Below, piece by piece: positions 31,588 to 40,688 of a DNA stretch of 64,000 nucleotides. The stretch covers positions 459,501-523,500 of the forward strand of contig NZ_CP130831.1 in the NCBI RefSeq assembly GCF_030549525.1, read 5' to 3'. Both the position numbers and the translations under genes were made by a program. The stretch's first letter is position 1. Each line of letters opens with the position of its first letter. The notes beneath the pieces were generated by a model. It was not told the DNA's origin. It made no database searches and saw only the letters and a list, made by a program, of their open reading frames with translations. The stretch comes from Stenotrophomonas sp. 704A1. Its GTDB lineage: Bacteria > Pseudomonadota > Gammaproteobacteria > Xanthomonadales > Xanthomonadaceae.

Positions 31588-32463
31588 TCAGCGCTTGACG
31601 GCCAGCACGCCGTCCAGCGCCAGTTCGGCCTTGAATCCGGCCGTTTCCAGGCGTTTGGCCACTTCGCGTGGCACGTCACGGCCGCTGGTGAGCTTGTTCG
31701 GCGCGCCGGTGTAGTGGAACAGGCGGCCGCCCTTGCGGATGACGCGCGCAAGGTGGTTGTAGAACACCTGCGAATACAGTTCGCCGGCGATGCCGAAGCG
31801 CGGCGGGTCATGCAGGATGGCATCGACGCTGTTGCTGGCCACCTGTTCGATCTGCTGCGCGACATCGCCGTGGCTGAACTGCAGGCGGCCACCGGCGGCG
31901 GCGGATTCGGGATCGGGCGACCACGGATTGAGTGTGCGCAGCCACATCACATCGGCGTTCTTCTCGAACGAACGGATCTGGCCGACACCGACCTCCAGGG
32001 CGCAGGCGGCGAAGTAGCCGAGGCCGCCGCAGGTATCCAGCAGGATCTTGCCCGCTGGTGCCACCAGTTCCACCTTGCGGCGTGCATCCTCGAACGGCGA
32101 CAGCTTCGAGGTCGGCAGCATCTTGATGCCGTCGATCTCGAAGGTGGGGGCGCCCCATTCGGTCGGCACCAGCTTGATCAGCGCGCCGCTGAAGCGCGAG
32201 ATCGGCGCGAACTCTTCGCCATCCCAGTAGTACAGCGTGCGGTCCTTCAGCTTGCCCGGCCACGGGTAATGCTGGCCGCGGAAGGTGAAGCCCTCGGCAT
32301 CCAGACCGACCGCGTCCTGGCTGCGTGCCAGGTCGAGCGATCCCTGCCAGTCGGCCGCGCCCTTGTCGTGGGCGCGACGCAGGATGTCAGCGCTGTCGCG
32401 GGTCAGCAGGGGGCCGGTGTAGTGAGGCACGGCGGGTACCGGGGCATGGCGGGGGGAGGGCAT
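31588..32463 (-). CDS. Class I SAM-dependent methyltransferase
   Basis: A 291-aa protein. The N-terminal third is family-specific (YTGPLLTRDSADILRRAHDK, WPGKLKDRTLYYWDGEEFAP). The methyltransferase core has ILLDTCGGLGYFAACALEVG (SAM loop), IRSFEKNADVMWLRTLNPWS, FSHGDVAQQI, VDAILHDPPRFGIAGELYSQ (DPPR motif IV) and HLARVIRKGGRLFHYTGAP. The DPP motif is usual for enzymes methylating bases or amino groups in nucleic acids; relation to archaeal-type RNA methylases (COG2521) is likely but unproven. Cytoplasmic. ATG at 32463 begins the part with family similarity. Confidence 0.82.
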   Translation of the reverse strand: MPSPRHAPVPAVPHYTGPLLTRDSADILRRAHDKGAADWQGSLDLARSQDAVGLDAEGFTFRGQHYPWPGKLKDRTLYYWDGEEFAPISRFSGALIKLVPTEWGAPTFEIDGIKMLPTSKLSPFEDARRKVELVAPAGKILLDTCGGLGYFAACALEVGVGQIRSFEKNADVMWLRTLNPWSPDPESAAAGGRLQFSHGDVAQQIEQVASNSVDAILHDPPRFGIAGELYSQVFYNHLARVIRKGGRLFHYTGAPNKLTSGRDVPREVAKRLETAGFKAELALDGVLAVKR

Positions 32464-32524
32464 GGTACACCCGACGAGCCTTGAGCCCTGCGGTGCGCGG
32501 TGCGCAAGGGGGCATCGCTGCAGC

Positions 32525-32866
32525 TCAGTTGACCAGCGGCGCCCCGGCGGCGCGGCTGGAGCAGTGGTAGGCGTGTGGGGTGCCTGGGGGAATGACCGCG
32601 ATCCCGTCTGCGGGCGCCAGGCCTTGCTGGGCGCAGGCCCTGCGGTGAACCTCCTGCGTGGCAGGGAGCTGGCGATCCAGCGCGTAGCGCAGGTTGCCGT
32701 CCTGCTGCAGCAGCCACAGCACGACCACGGGTTCAACATGGCCGGAAGGCAGTTCCCAGTCGATGGTGCGCATCACCAGGACATGGCCGTCTTCAGTCCT
32801 GCCGACCTGATCGTGGGTGCCCAGGGATACGAGCGGGGCGAACGCCATCAGCAGCGGCAGCAGCAT
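32525..32866 (-). CDS. Hypothetical small exported protein (113 aa)
   Basis: Begins MLLPLLMAFAPLVSLGTHDQ, a probable short signal peptide. The mature part has HVLVMRTIDWELPSGHVEPV and VVLWLLQQDGNLRYALDRQL, then a Cys pair (RRACAQQGLA, AYHCSSRAAG). No family recognised. Third-position GC supports coding. It lies between the methyltransferase and the lipoprotein gene at 32933, all on the minus strand, 66 bases downstream of the latter. Confidence 0.6.
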   Translation of the reverse strand: MLLPLLMAFAPLVSLGTHDQVGRTEDGHVLVMRTIDWELPSGHVEPVVVLWLLQQDGNLRYALDRQLPATQEVHRRACAQQGLAPADGIAVIPPGTPHAYHCSSRAAGAPLVN

Positions 32867-32932
32867 GCCAGTGTCTCCAAATCGTCTACTTTCCCGATGG
32901 TGCGGGCGGTAGACCATCAGGAAAGCTGCAGA

Positions 32933-33349
32933 TCACTCGCACTTCACCGCATACACCGGCCCGGCACCGATCAGCAGCAATGCCATGTAGTCGCTGTCGC
33001 GCGCGCGCGCCTTGAGCGATGCACCGTTCTTGAGGTGGAAGATGCCGAAGCCGCCGGCCAGGCGGATCAACGCGCTGTCGATCTGTTCGGCATCGTCGCG
33101 GAAGTACTGCTGGATATCACTGCGACTGGCCTTGTACAGCGCGTTGGGTTCGCGCTGCCATTGGCCTTCGCGTTCGAACGACACATAGTACTGGCCGCCT
33201 TCCTTCTCGATGCGGAACTCGGCCGCCTTGCGCGCGCTGGTGGCGAAGCAGCCGAGCATCGGGTCGGAGGAGAACGGCAGCTGGGTATCGCCGGAACAGG
33301 CGCCCAGCAGCAGGAAGGCACCGGTCAGCAGCAGGCGGGGCGCGTGCAT
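32933..33349 (-). CDS. Lipoprotein of unknown function (138 aa)
   Basis: MHAPRLLLTGAFLLLGACSG gives a clean lipobox (LGAC). The mature protein has DPMLGCFATSARKAAEFRIE, GGQYYVSFEREGQWQREPNA and a C-terminal YMALLLIGAGPVYAVKCE. The two cysteines (MLGC near the start and VKC at the end) probably pair. The beta-strand pattern suggests a small barrel similar to other Xanthomonadaceae exported unknowns. It sits downstream of merC on the same strand with 111 bases between, so it may or may not share the zinc-responsive promoter. Confidence 0.68.
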   Translation of the reverse strand: MHAPRLLLTGAFLLLGACSGDTQLPFSSDPMLGCFATSARKAAEFRIEKEGGQYYVSFEREGQWQREPNALYKASRSDIQQYFRDDAEQIDSALIRLAGGFGIFHLKNGASLKARARDSDYMALLLIGAGPVYAVKCE

Positions 33350-33460
33350 GGGACGTTCCGACGGGGCAGGTGCGGCCAGTGTAGGCAGCCGCCCGACGCA
33401 CGCGGTACAGGTTTTCGGCAAGAACACGGCGGCGCTGCCGGCAGCCGTGCGCGCGCCGGT

Positions 33461-33838
33461 CTACCGGTGGCGGGGCCGCTGGCGTGCGTTCCAGAGATGG
33501 GTCGCGGCCAGCAGCAGGCTGCCGGCAACGGTCAGCGGCGTTTCCCAGTCGTGCGAGGGCAGTGCCAGCGCGCCGGCCAGCAGCAGCGCCAGCCCCGTGC
33601 CGGCGCTGGCCCACGCCAGCGTCGGCAGCGGATGGCGGCGTTCGGCCCGCCACAGCGCATAGCCGGTCAACGGCAGGGCGATCGCCACGAACAGCAGGTG
33701 CACCCATTCCGCTTCGGCCCAGGCGCCGAACAACGGCAGCGCGGCCGCCAGCAGCGGCAGCGCCAGGCAGTGCAGCAGGCACAGACTGGACAGGGCGACG
33801 GCGCCGGCATCGAGCAGGGCGGCGGAGGGTGACTTCAT
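33461..33838 (-). CDS. MerC-domain membrane protein
   Basis: A 125-aa four-segment membrane protein. The first helix carries SSLCLLHCLALPLLAAALPL with the paired cysteines of the MerC family, followed by EWVHLLFVAIALPLTGYALW and GTGLALLLAGALAL. MerC proteins move soft metal ions; in genomes with a Zur-controlled COG0523 GTPase they are commonly divergent from it and thought to serve zinc uptake under starvation. The start lies 24 bases from a Zur-like box. A much longer frame continues upstream but runs antisense through the GTPase gene and is not coding. Confidence 0.85.
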   Translation of the reverse strand: MKSPSAALLDAGAVALSSLCLLHCLALPLLAAALPLFGAWAEAEWVHLLFVAIALPLTGYALWRAERRHPLPTLAWASAGTGLALLLAGALALPSHDWETPLTVAGSLLLAATHLWNARQRPRHR

Positions 33839-33861
33839 GGGCGGGCTCCCGAGGCTGTAAG

Positions 33862-33876
33862 TGTTATACAGTAACA
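33862..33876. promoter_or_regulatory. Zur-type operator between merC-like gene and COG0523 GTPase
   Basis: TGTTATACAGTAACA followed by TTTC matches the proteobacterial Zur consensus TGTTATA-n-TATAACA at 13 of 15 positions. It is an AT-rich palindrome in the 66-base gap between two divergent zinc-related genes, so one bound dimer could repress both when zinc is sufficient. Confidence 0.85.
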
Positions 33877-33904
33877 TTTCCATCCGCAGCCAACCCAGCC
33901 CCAG

Positions 33905-35230
33905 ATGAACACTGTTTCCCGCGCCGACCGTCGTCTTCCGGTCACCGTCCTGTCCGGCTTCCTCGGTGCCGGCAAGACCACCCTGCTCAACCAGATCCTG
34001 CGCAACCGCGAAGGGTTGCGGGTGGCGGTCATCGTCAACGACATGAGCGAGGTCAACATCGATGCGCAGCTGCTGCGCGAGGGCGGCGCGGAACTGCGCC
34101 GGACCGAGGAGACGCTGGTGGAGTTCAGCAACGGCTGCATCTGCTGCACGCTGCGCGATGACCTGCTGCAGGAAGTGCGGCGGCTGGCCGATGCCGGTCG
34201 CTATGACTACCTGTTGATCGAATCGACCGGGATCGGCGAACCGATGCCGGTGGCGGCGACCTTCGCGGTGCGCGACGCGCAGGGCTTCAGCCTGAGTGAC
34301 ATCGCGCGGCTGGATACGATGGTGACGGTGGTGGACGGCAATGCCTTCCTGGCCGACTTCGGCTCGACGCTGCGGCTGGCCGAGCGCGGCCAGCAGGCGG
34401 GCCCGGACGACGATCGCGGCGTGGTCGACCTGCTCTGCGAACAGGTCGAGTTCGCCGATGTCATCGTGGTCAGCAAGGTCGACCAGATGCAGGACGATCT
34501 GCTGCAGGACACGCTGGGCGTGCTGCGTGGCCTGAACCGCGACGCGCGCCTGCTGCTGTCGCGCTTCGGCGATGTGCCGCTGAACGAACTGCTGGATACC
34601 GGCCGCTTCGACTTTGAACGGGCACAGCAGGCGCCGGGCTGGGTGAAGGAGCTGCGCGGCGAGCACACCCCGGAAACCGAGGAGTACGGTATCGGCAGCT
34701 TCGTGTACCGCTCGCGGCGTCCGTTCCATCCGGTGCGGTTTGCACGCACGCTGCAGGAAGGCATGCCCGGGGTGATCCGCAGCAAGGGCTGGTTCTGGCT
34801 GGCCAACCGCATGGACTGGGTGGGCGAGTTGAACAGCGTGGGCGCGGCCACGCGCACGCAGGCGGCGGGGTTCTGGTATGCCGCGCGCGAGCGGGTGCGG
34901 GCGGGCCAGGAGGACGCGATGCCGTTGCTGCCGCCGACGCCACTGCCCTACAGCGACCTGGGCTGGGCACGGCAGCAGGCCGACTGCTGGAGCGCCCCGC
35001 TGCCCGATGCACAGGCGTTTCCGGATGCCGCCGCGCACGCGGCCATGGCGCGCCTGTGGCACCCGCTGTGGGGCGACCGCCGCCAGGAGCTGGTGGTGAT
35101 CGGGGTGCACATGGATGAGCGTGCGGTGCGTTCGGTGCTGGATGCGTGCCTGCTCAACGACAGCGAACTGCGCGCCGGGCCGCTGCTGTGGCAGCAGCTG
35201 CCGCAGGCGTTCCCGGTGTGGAAGCGCTGA
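33905..35230 (+). CDS. zigA: COG0523 zinc-chaperone GTPase (ZigA-like)
   Basis: A 441-aa CobW/COG0523 G protein. Motifs are Walker A ([18 protein letters not shown]), [12 protein letters not shown], the metal-binding CxCC motif in [34 protein letters not shown] and VSKVDQMQ (the NKxD-type base-recognition motif). The CobW C-terminal domain follows ([40 protein letters not shown]). ZigA-type proteins deliver zinc to enzymes during zinc starvation. Divergence from merC with a shared Zur box supports this role over cobalamin or nitrile hydratase service. Cytoplasmic. Confidence 0.92.
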   Translation: MNTVSRADRRLPVTVLSGFLGAGKTTLLNQILRNREGLRVAVIVNDMSEVNIDAQLLREGGAELRRTEETLVEFSNGCICCTLRDDLLQEVRRLADAGRYDYLLIESTGIGEPMPVAATFAVRDAQGFSLSDIARLDTMVTVVDGNAFLADFGSTLRLAERGQQAGPDDDRGVVDLLCEQVEFADVIVVSKVDQMQDDLLQDTLGVLRGLNRDARLLLSRFGDVPLNELLDTGRFDFERAQQAPGWVKELRGEHTPETEEYGIGSFVYRSRRPFHPVRFARTLQEGMPGVIRSKGWFWLANRMDWVGELNSVGAATRTQAAGFWYAARERVRAGQEDAMPLLPPTPLPYSDLGWARQQADCWSAPLPDAQAFPDAAAHAAMARLWHPLWGDRRQELVVIGVHMDERAVRSVLDACLLNDSELRAGPLLWQQLPQAFPVWKR

Positions 35231-35251
35231 GCGGGCGATGAGGATGCGCAG

Positions 35252-35272
35252 GTGCCGGCCCGTGGCCGGCAC
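35252..35272. terminator. Hairpin between the GTPase and ABC-F genes
   Basis: GTGCCGGCC (35252-35260), CGT, GGCCGGCAC (35264-35272). A strong GC stem without a T run in the gap between convergent genes; it may stop transcription from either side or be a REP-like element. Confidence 0.55.
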
Positions 35273-35351
35273 GCTGCGTGATCGATGCAACCACGCATGG
35301 CGTGGAACCACGGCTGAAAGGCCAGGTGTGGATGGAGGCCGGCGCGTGCCC

Positions 35352-36959
35352 CTACAGCGCGTCGCGCCACTGCCAGCCTGCGCTGCTGATCTGCAGTACC
35401 CGGGTCGGGCGCAGCGTCTGCAGCAGGGCGGTGTCATGGCTGACCATCAGCAACGCACCCGGCCACGCCGCCAGCAACGCTTCCAGCGCCTGCAACGCGG
35501 CCAGGTCCAGTGCATTGCCCGGTTCGTCGAGCAGCAGCAGCTGCGGCGCGGGATCGGCGTACAGCACGCTGGCCAGTGCGCCCTTGACCCGCTCGCCATC
35601 GCTGAGGCTGCCGGCGGGACGCTGGATCCGCTGCGCGTCCAGGCCCAGCAGGGCCAGACGCGTGCGCAGTTCACCGGGGTCGGCGCCGGGATGTGCTGCC
35701 TGCACTGTGTCGAGAATGCTCCGCGTGCCGGACAGGCCCAGCAGCTGCTGGTCGAGCAGCGCCAACGGGGCATGCCGTTGCACGTCGCCGCTGCGTGCCG
35801 TGCGTTGGCCGGCCAGCACACGCAACAGCGTCGACTTGCCGCTGCCATTGTCGCCGACCACGGCAATGCGCTGGCCGCGGCGGATATCCAGCTGCAGTGG
35901 CGCCTGGCACCCATGCGGCAGGACCAGGTCGTGGGCCTGCAGCAGCCGTGCCTGGCCGCGCTCTGCGTCTGTGCTGAACAACGCCAACTCGGGGGTGAGC
36001 GGCAGTGCCGCCGCCGCCGCGCGCACCTGCGAGGCACTGGCCAGCAGACGCTCGCTCTGGATCTGCTGTGCGCGGCCCTGGCTGGCTTCGGCGCGCTGCT
36101 TCTGGCGGCCGAGCAGGATCGGCGCCTGGTTGGCGTCCCGGGCCTGGCGGTTGCCACGCGCCTGGCGCTGCTGCTGGCGCTCGTGCTGTTCGCGCGCGCT
36201 GCGCTGCTGTTGCCGGTGCTGGGCGCGGGCGTGTTCCAGCTGCGCAGTAGCCGCCTCGCGTTCGGCCGCGCGCGCCTCGGCGTAGTGCTGCCAGGCGCCG
36301 CCATAGCGGTGCAGGCCGCGTGCATCGAGTTCGACGATCTGCTGCATGTACGCCAGCAGCTGGCGATCGTGACTGATCACCAGCAGGCCACCCTGCCACT
36401 GCTGCAGCTGGGCGTACAGCTGCTGGCGGTGACGCGCATCCAGATGATTGCTGGGCTCGTCCAGGATCAACCAGTCGGCGTCGCTCGCCCAGGCCCCGGA
36501 CAGCGCGACCTGCATCGCCTGGCCGCCGCTGAGCCGTGCGGCCGGCTGCGCCGGGTCCAGGTCCGGCGGCAGCCGTAGCGCCTTCCATTGTTGCTGCAGC
36601 TGTTCGCGCAGGTTCCAGCGCTCGCCGATGCAGGCGAAATCGGCGTCATCGATGCCGCCGGCCTCGATCCGTGCCAACGCCGCCAGCTGCGCACCCACGC
36701 CGGCAAGTTCGCCGACGGTGCCGGTCGGGGGATGGCCGGGCGTAGGCAGCAGGAAGACGCGGCCACTGCCGTGCACCTGGCCTGCATCGGGCGACAGGCG
36801 GCCGGCCAGCAGGCGGGCGAGCACGCTCTTGCCCACGCCGTTGGCGCCGACCAGACCGGTGGCCACCGGGTCGAAGGAAAAGGACAGATCGGAAAACAGC
36901 GGCCGGCCATCGGCCAACCGATACGACACGCGGTCGAGCGTGAGGGAATGCGAAGTCAT
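35352..36959 (-). CDS. ABC-F family ATPase
   Basis: A 535-aa soluble protein with two ABC ATPase domains and no membrane part. First domain: Walker A GANGVGKS (about 38), signature LSGGQ (about 144), Walker B WLILDEPSNHLD. A Gln/Arg-rich helical linker follows (about 225-325, HRQQQRSAREQHERQQQRQA). Second domain: GDNGSGKS, signature LSDGE, LLLLDEPGNALD. ABC-F proteins act on the ribosome exit site or protect it from antibiotics. The second domain has NALD instead of the usual NHLD, losing the His of the D-loop region, which is unusual. The ATG at 36959 is the first that keeps the ABC start. Confidence 0.88.
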   Translation of the reverse strand: MTSHSLTLDRVSYRLADGRPLFSDLSFSFDPVATGLVGANGVGKSVLARLLAGRLSPDAGQVHGSGRVFLLPTPGHPPTGTVGELAGVGAQLAALARIEAGGIDDADFACIGERWNLREQLQQQWKALRLPPDLDPAQPAARLSGGQAMQVALSGAWASDADWLILDEPSNHLDARHRQQLYAQLQQWQGGLLVISHDRQLLAYMQQIVELDARGLHRYGGAWQHYAEARAAEREAATAQLEHARAQHRQQQRSAREQHERQQQRQARGNRQARDANQAPILLGRQKQRAEASQGRAQQIQSERLLASASQVRAAAAALPLTPELALFSTDAERGQARLLQAHDLVLPHGCQAPLQLDIRRGQRIAVVGDNGSGKSTLLRVLAGQRTARSGDVQRHAPLALLDQQLLGLSGTRSILDTVQAAHPGADPGELRTRLALLGLDAQRIQRPAGSLSDGERVKGALASVLYADPAPQLLLLDEPGNALDLAALQALEALLAAWPGALLMVSHDTALLQTLRPTRVLQISSAGWQWRDAL

Positions 36960-37104
36960 GCGACCTCCAGGGATGCCAGGTTCTCCCCTGCGCGCAGGGG
37001 CGGGAAGAGTCGGGCCGTCTAGTGCAGAGACGGCGGCATCACTGGCGCATCGGTCGCGAGCCTCTTGGAGGAGTGAGCGGGCAGTATAGCGGCGCTTGAT
37101 GAAT

Positions 37105-37135
37105 GCCCGGCAATCCATGCCGGGCGTGGATCTAC
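37105..37135 (-). repeat. SMAG-type REP element
   Basis: On the minus strand a GTAG head (plus-strand CTAC at 37132-37135) followed by ATCCA...TGGAT (37127-37131 with 37114-37118); a second overlapping stem pairs GCCCGGC (37105-37111) with GCCGGGC (37119-37125). It lies between the ABC-F and LysR genes. Confidence 0.75.
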
Positions 37136-37167
37136 AGAAGCGGCGCGCACGGCGCGGATCGACCGGA

Positions 37168-38067
37168 TCAGGGTACGGTGTCCAGGCGGGCGCCGACGAA
37201 GTCGATGAATACCCGCAGCTTCGGCAGCACATGGCGGCCGGAGGGCCACAGCAGGTGGAAGGTGCCGCAGGAATGCACATGGTCTTCCAGTACGGCCTGC
37301 AACCTGCCGTCTGCCAGTGCGTCGCGCACCGAGTGCACCGGCACGAAGGCCAGGCCGATGTCACGCAGCGCCAGCGCCACCCGCGCCTCGATGGTGTTGG
37401 CCACCATGTGCACCGGCAGCTCCTGCGGTGCCTGGCCCTGCGGCCAGCGCACCGGCCACGGCTCCAGCTTGCCGGTGCTGGGGAAGCGGTAATGCAGCAG
37501 CGTGTGCTGCAGCAGGTCGGCAGGCGTGGCCGGGGTGCCGCGCCGCTGCAGATACGCCGGCGAGCCGACGATGCGGCGCGGGAACACGCCGAGCCGACGT
37601 GCGTTCATGCGTGAATCGCTCGGTTCGCCCACGCGCAGCACGGCATCGAAGCCCTCTTCGATCACATCGACCAGACGGTCGCTGAAATCCAGGTCGAGGC
37701 GGATGTCCGGATAGGCGGCCATGAACTCGGCCATCAGCGGCAGGGTCAGGTCGCCTACCAGTGGCAGGCTGATGCGCAGCGTTCCGCTGGGTACCGCGTG
37801 CGGTTGCGCCAGCTCGGTACGGGCCGCGTCGCGTTCGTCGAGGATGCGGCGGCAGCGTGCCAGGAACAGCTGGCCTTCGGCGGTAAGGGTGATGCTGCGC
37901 GTGCTGCGGTGAAACAGGCGCACGCCGAGCGCCTGCTCCAGCCGGGCCACGCACTTGCCCGCGGCCGAGGCGGAAATGCCCTGCAGGCGCCCGGTCTCGA
38001 CGAAGCTGCGGCTGTCGGCGGCATGCACGAAGGTCTGCAGGTTGGCGAGGTTGTCGAGGACGGACAT
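37168..38067 (-). CDS. LysR-family transcriptional regulator
   Basis: A 299-aa LysR protein. The N-terminal winged helix shows LANLQTFVHAADSRSFVETG, ISASAAGKCVARLEQALGVR and LFHRSTRSITLTAEGQLFL. The effector-binding half has GTLRISLPLVGDLTLPLMAE, RLDLDFSDRLVDVIEEGFDA and GLAFVPVHSVRDALADGRLQ, typical of the CrgA/DmlR-like subgroup. It is divergent from the serine hydrolase and MFS exporter genes with 226 bases between starts, the usual arrangement for control of the divergent operon. The ligand is unknown. Confidence 0.9.
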   Translation of the reverse strand: MSVLDNLANLQTFVHAADSRSFVETGRLQGISASAAGKCVARLEQALGVRLFHRSTRSITLTAEGQLFLARCRRILDERDAARTELAQPHAVPSGTLRISLPLVGDLTLPLMAEFMAAYPDIRLDLDFSDRLVDVIEEGFDAVLRVGEPSDSRMNARRLGVFPRRIVGSPAYLQRRGTPATPADLLQHTLLHYRFPSTGKLEPWPVRWPQGQAPQELPVHMVANTIEARVALALRDIGLAFVPVHSVRDALADGRLQAVLEDHVHSCGTFHLLWPSGRHVLPKLRVFIDFVGARLDTVP

Positions 38068-38293
38068 GGGCGGGGCCGGGACGGAAGGGCAGGGTAGGAC
38101 GCACGCAGCACCGCGGCGCTGGGGCCGCCGGAACACGGCGATGCAGCTCCGGCGGGCCGTGTTGCGGCCCACTGGTTCCGGCCATGATGCCGATTGCGGA
38201 CTTGCCGGTCCATGATGCGCGGAGCCGGACCCCGCTTTTTGCCGACCGTGCAGCTGCCTACCGTGGCGGGCCTCTCCCCACGGAACTCCGCTG

Positions 38294-39472
38294 ATGACGC
38301 TCGCCCTTCCTGCCGATGCCGCGCCCGCCTTGCCGGCGGTGACCCGGCTGCTGCACACGGTGCACCCGCAACGCCTGGTCGGCGCGGTGGTGCTGGTCCG
38401 CCAGCACGGTGTGCTGCGCCATGCCAGCGCCAGCGGACTGGCCGACCGCGAAGCGGCCACGCCGATGCGCCGCGATCACCTGTTCCGCCTGGCGTCGGTG
38501 AGCAAGCCGCTGCTGACCACGGTGATCCTGCGCCTGGTAGCCAGCGGCGTACTCGACCTGGATGCGCCGGTGCAGCGCTGGCTGCCCGGGTTCCGCCCGG
38601 CGCTGGCCGACGGCAGCCGTCCGCCGATCAGCCTGCGCCAGCTGCTGAGCCACAGCAGCGGGCTTGGCTACCGTTTCCTCGAAGCCGGGGCCGATGGCCC
38701 GTATGCACGGGCGGGGGTCAGCGACGGCATGGATGCTGCGCGCCTGACCCTGCAGGACAATGTGCAGCGCATCGCGCAGGCGCCGCTGCTGTTCGCGCCG
38801 GGCAGCCAGTGGCTGTATTCGCTGGGCGTGGACGTTGCCGCTGCGGTGGCCGAAGCCGCAACCGGCGAGCGCCTGCAGGCGCTGTTCGATCAGCTGCTGG
38901 CGCAACCGCTGGGCCTGCGGGATACCGCCTTCGCCACCGCCGCGCACGACCGCCTGGCCACGCCGTATGTCAGTGACACGCCGCAGCCTCACCGGCTGCA
39001 GGAAGGCGAGGTGGTGCCGCCGTTCGACGGTACCGTGGGCATCGCCTACAGCCTGGCGCGCGCCACCGATCCGCAGTACCACGCCTCGGCCGGGGCGGGC
39101 CTGGTGGGCACCGCCGATGAGGTGATGAGGGTACTGGAGGCGCTGCGCGATGCGCGCGCGTCGTCGTTGCTGCCCGCGTCGCTGCTGGCACAGATGGGGC
39201 GTCCGCAGGTGAGTGACCAGGGGCCGGCCGATCCGCCGGGCTGGGGCTTCGGGCTGGGCTTTGCGGTGCTGCGCGATCCTGCCGCCAGCGGCACGCCACA
39301 GGCCGTCGGCAGCTGGCGCTGGGGCGGTGCGTACGGCCACAGCTGGTTCGTCGATCCGGCGCGCGCGCTGAGCGTGGTTGCGCTGACCAACACGCTGTAC
39401 GAGGGCATGCACGGTGCCTTCGTCGACGAACTGCGCGATGCGGTCTATGGCGATCTGGAGGCCGCGCGATGA
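38294..39472 (+). CDS. Serine hydrolase of the beta-lactamase/class C family
   Basis: A 392-aa protein with the SxxK motif in FRLASVSKPLLTTVILRLVA (nucleophile Ser about 68), the Y-x-x motif in GSQWLYSLGVDVAAAVAEAA and a C-terminal WRWGGAYGHSWFVDPARALS block in place of the KTG motif. No signal peptide is evident, so it is probably cytoplasmic and more likely an esterase (EstB type) or a transacylase than a beta-lactamase. It overlaps the MFS gene by four bases (ATGA), so the two are translationally coupled, suggesting that the hydrolase product or substrate is exported. Confidence 0.85.
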   Translation: MTLALPADAAPALPAVTRLLHTVHPQRLVGAVVLVRQHGVLRHASASGLADREAATPMRRDHLFRLASVSKPLLTTVILRLVASGVLDLDAPVQRWLPGFRPALADGSRPPISLRQLLSHSSGLGYRFLEAGADGPYARAGVSDGMDAARLTLQDNVQRIAQAPLLFAPGSQWLYSLGVDVAAAVAEAATGERLQALFDQLLAQPLGLRDTAFATAAHDRLATPYVSDTPQPHRLQEGEVVPPFDGTVGIAYSLARATDPQYHASAGAGLVGTADEVMRVLEALRDARASSLLPASLLAQMGRPQVSDQGPADPPGWGFGLGFAVLRDPAASGTPQAVGSWRWGGAYGHSWFVDPARALSVVALTNTLYEGMHGAFVDELRDAVYGDLEAAR

Positions 39473-40653
39473 GCGGGCATGCGATCGACGCGGCGGCACC
39501 GGCAGGCGAAGCGACCCGTCTGCCGTGGCGGGGCCTGCTGGCGCTGGCCGGTGGTGGCTTCATCACCCTGTTGACTGAAACCCTGCCGGCCGGCGTGCTG
39601 CGGCCGATGGGCGAGAGCCTGGGCGTGAGCGATGCGGCGGCCGGTCAGCTGGTGAGTGTCTACGCGCTGGGATCGGTGCTGGCCGCGCTTCCGATGACCG
39701 CGCTGACCCAGCGCCTGCCCCGCCGCCCCCTGCTGCTGGCCGCGATCGCCGGCTTCGTGCTGGTCAATACGGTGACCGCACTGAGCCACGACTACGCGCT
39801 GACCCTGGTGGCGCGCTTGCTGGCCGGTGTATGTGCCGGCCTGTTGTGGTCGCTGGTGGCCGGCTATGCCGCGCGCATGGTGGTGCCGGCGCTGCAGGGA
39901 CGCGCGATCGCGGTGGCGATGATCGGTTCACCGCTGGCGCTGTCGCTGGGTGTGCCGGCCGGTACCCTGCTGGGCCAGCAGATCGGCTGGCGCTGGGCGT
40001 TCGCATTGATGAGCGTGCTGGCGGTGCTGCTGCTGGGCTACGCGCGCTGGGCGCTGCCGGCACTGCCCGCCGCGGGTGCCGGGCAGCGCACGTCGCTGCG
40101 CTCGGTGTGGCGCATGCCGGGCATCCGCAGCACGCTGCTGGTGATGGCGCTGTACGTGCTGGCGCACAACGTGCTGTACACCTACATCGAACCGCTGGCG
40201 GTGCAGGCCGGCGCCGGTGCCTGGCTGGATCGCCTGCTGCTGGCCTTCGGTGTGGCAGCGATCGGTGGCATCGCGCTGGCCGGCTGGGGCGTGGACCGGC
40301 ATCTGCGCGCGCTGGTGTGGACCAGCATTCTCGGTTTCGGTGCCGCGGTGGTGGCACTGCTGCTGTGGCCGGCGCTGCCGACCGTGCTGTTGCTGGCGAC
40401 CGTGGTGTGGGGCGTGGCCTTCGGTGCCGTACCGACGTTGTTCCAGACCGCCCTGGCGCGCCGTGCCGGTACCGCTGCCGACCTGGCGCAGTCGATGCTG
40501 GTGACCGGCTGGAACCTGGCCATCGCCGCCGGCGGCGTGGCCGGCGGGCTGCTGCTGCAGGCCAGCGGTGCCCGCGCCCTGGGCGGGTTGCCGCTGGCGC
40601 TGCTGCTGGTGTGCGGGCTGTGGGTGTGGGCACGGCCGAAAGCCTGGGTGTAA
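39469..40653 (+). CDS. MFS transporter, DHA1-type exporter
   Basis: A 394-aa protein with 12 membrane segments in two halves. The first half carries LTETLPAGVLRPMGESLGVS, AGQLVSVYALGSVLAALPMT, ALTQRLPRRPLLLAAI (motif A) and VARLLAGVCAGLLWSLVAGY. Motif C-like glycine pairs occur in AVAMIGSPLALSLGVPAGTL. This pattern fits the sugar-efflux/arabinose-efflux (AraJ, SotB) group of drug:H+ antiporters. Start overlaps the hydrolase stop. The substrate is unknown. Confidence 0.88.
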   Translation: MSGHAIDAAAPAGEATRLPWRGLLALAGGGFITLLTETLPAGVLRPMGESLGVSDAAAGQLVSVYALGSVLAALPMTALTQRLPRRPLLLAAIAGFVLVNTVTALSHDYALTLVARLLAGVCAGLLWSLVAGYAARMVVPALQGRAIAVAMIGSPLALSLGVPAGTLLGQQIGWRWAFALMSVLAVLLLGYARWALPALPAAGAGQRTSLRSVWRMPGIRSTLLVMALYVLAHNVLYTYIEPLAVQAGAGAWLDRLLLAFGVAAIGGIALAGWGVDRHLRALVWTSILGFGAAVVALLLWPALPTVLLLATVVWGVAFGAVPTLFQTALARRAGTAADLAQSMLVTGWNLAIAAGGVAGGLLLQASGARALGGLPLALLLVCGLWVWARPKAWV

Positions 40654-40661
40654 CCGAGCGG

Positions 40662-40681
40662 GTGCCGGCCGTGGCCGGCAC
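40662..40681. terminator. Bidirectional hairpin between convergent genes
   Basis: GTGCCGGCC (40662-40670) with GGCCGGCAC (40673-40681) lies in the 35-base gap between the MFS and EAL genes. There is no T run. The same stem is found after the COG0523 gene. Confidence 0.55.
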
Positions 40682-40688
40682 CCACTGC

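Noticed and set aside
33839..35437. N-terminal extension of the MerC gene through the COG0523 gene
   Set aside because: The extension is antisense to an unambiguous GTPase and crosses its Zur promoter; MerC proteins are about 125-140 residues.
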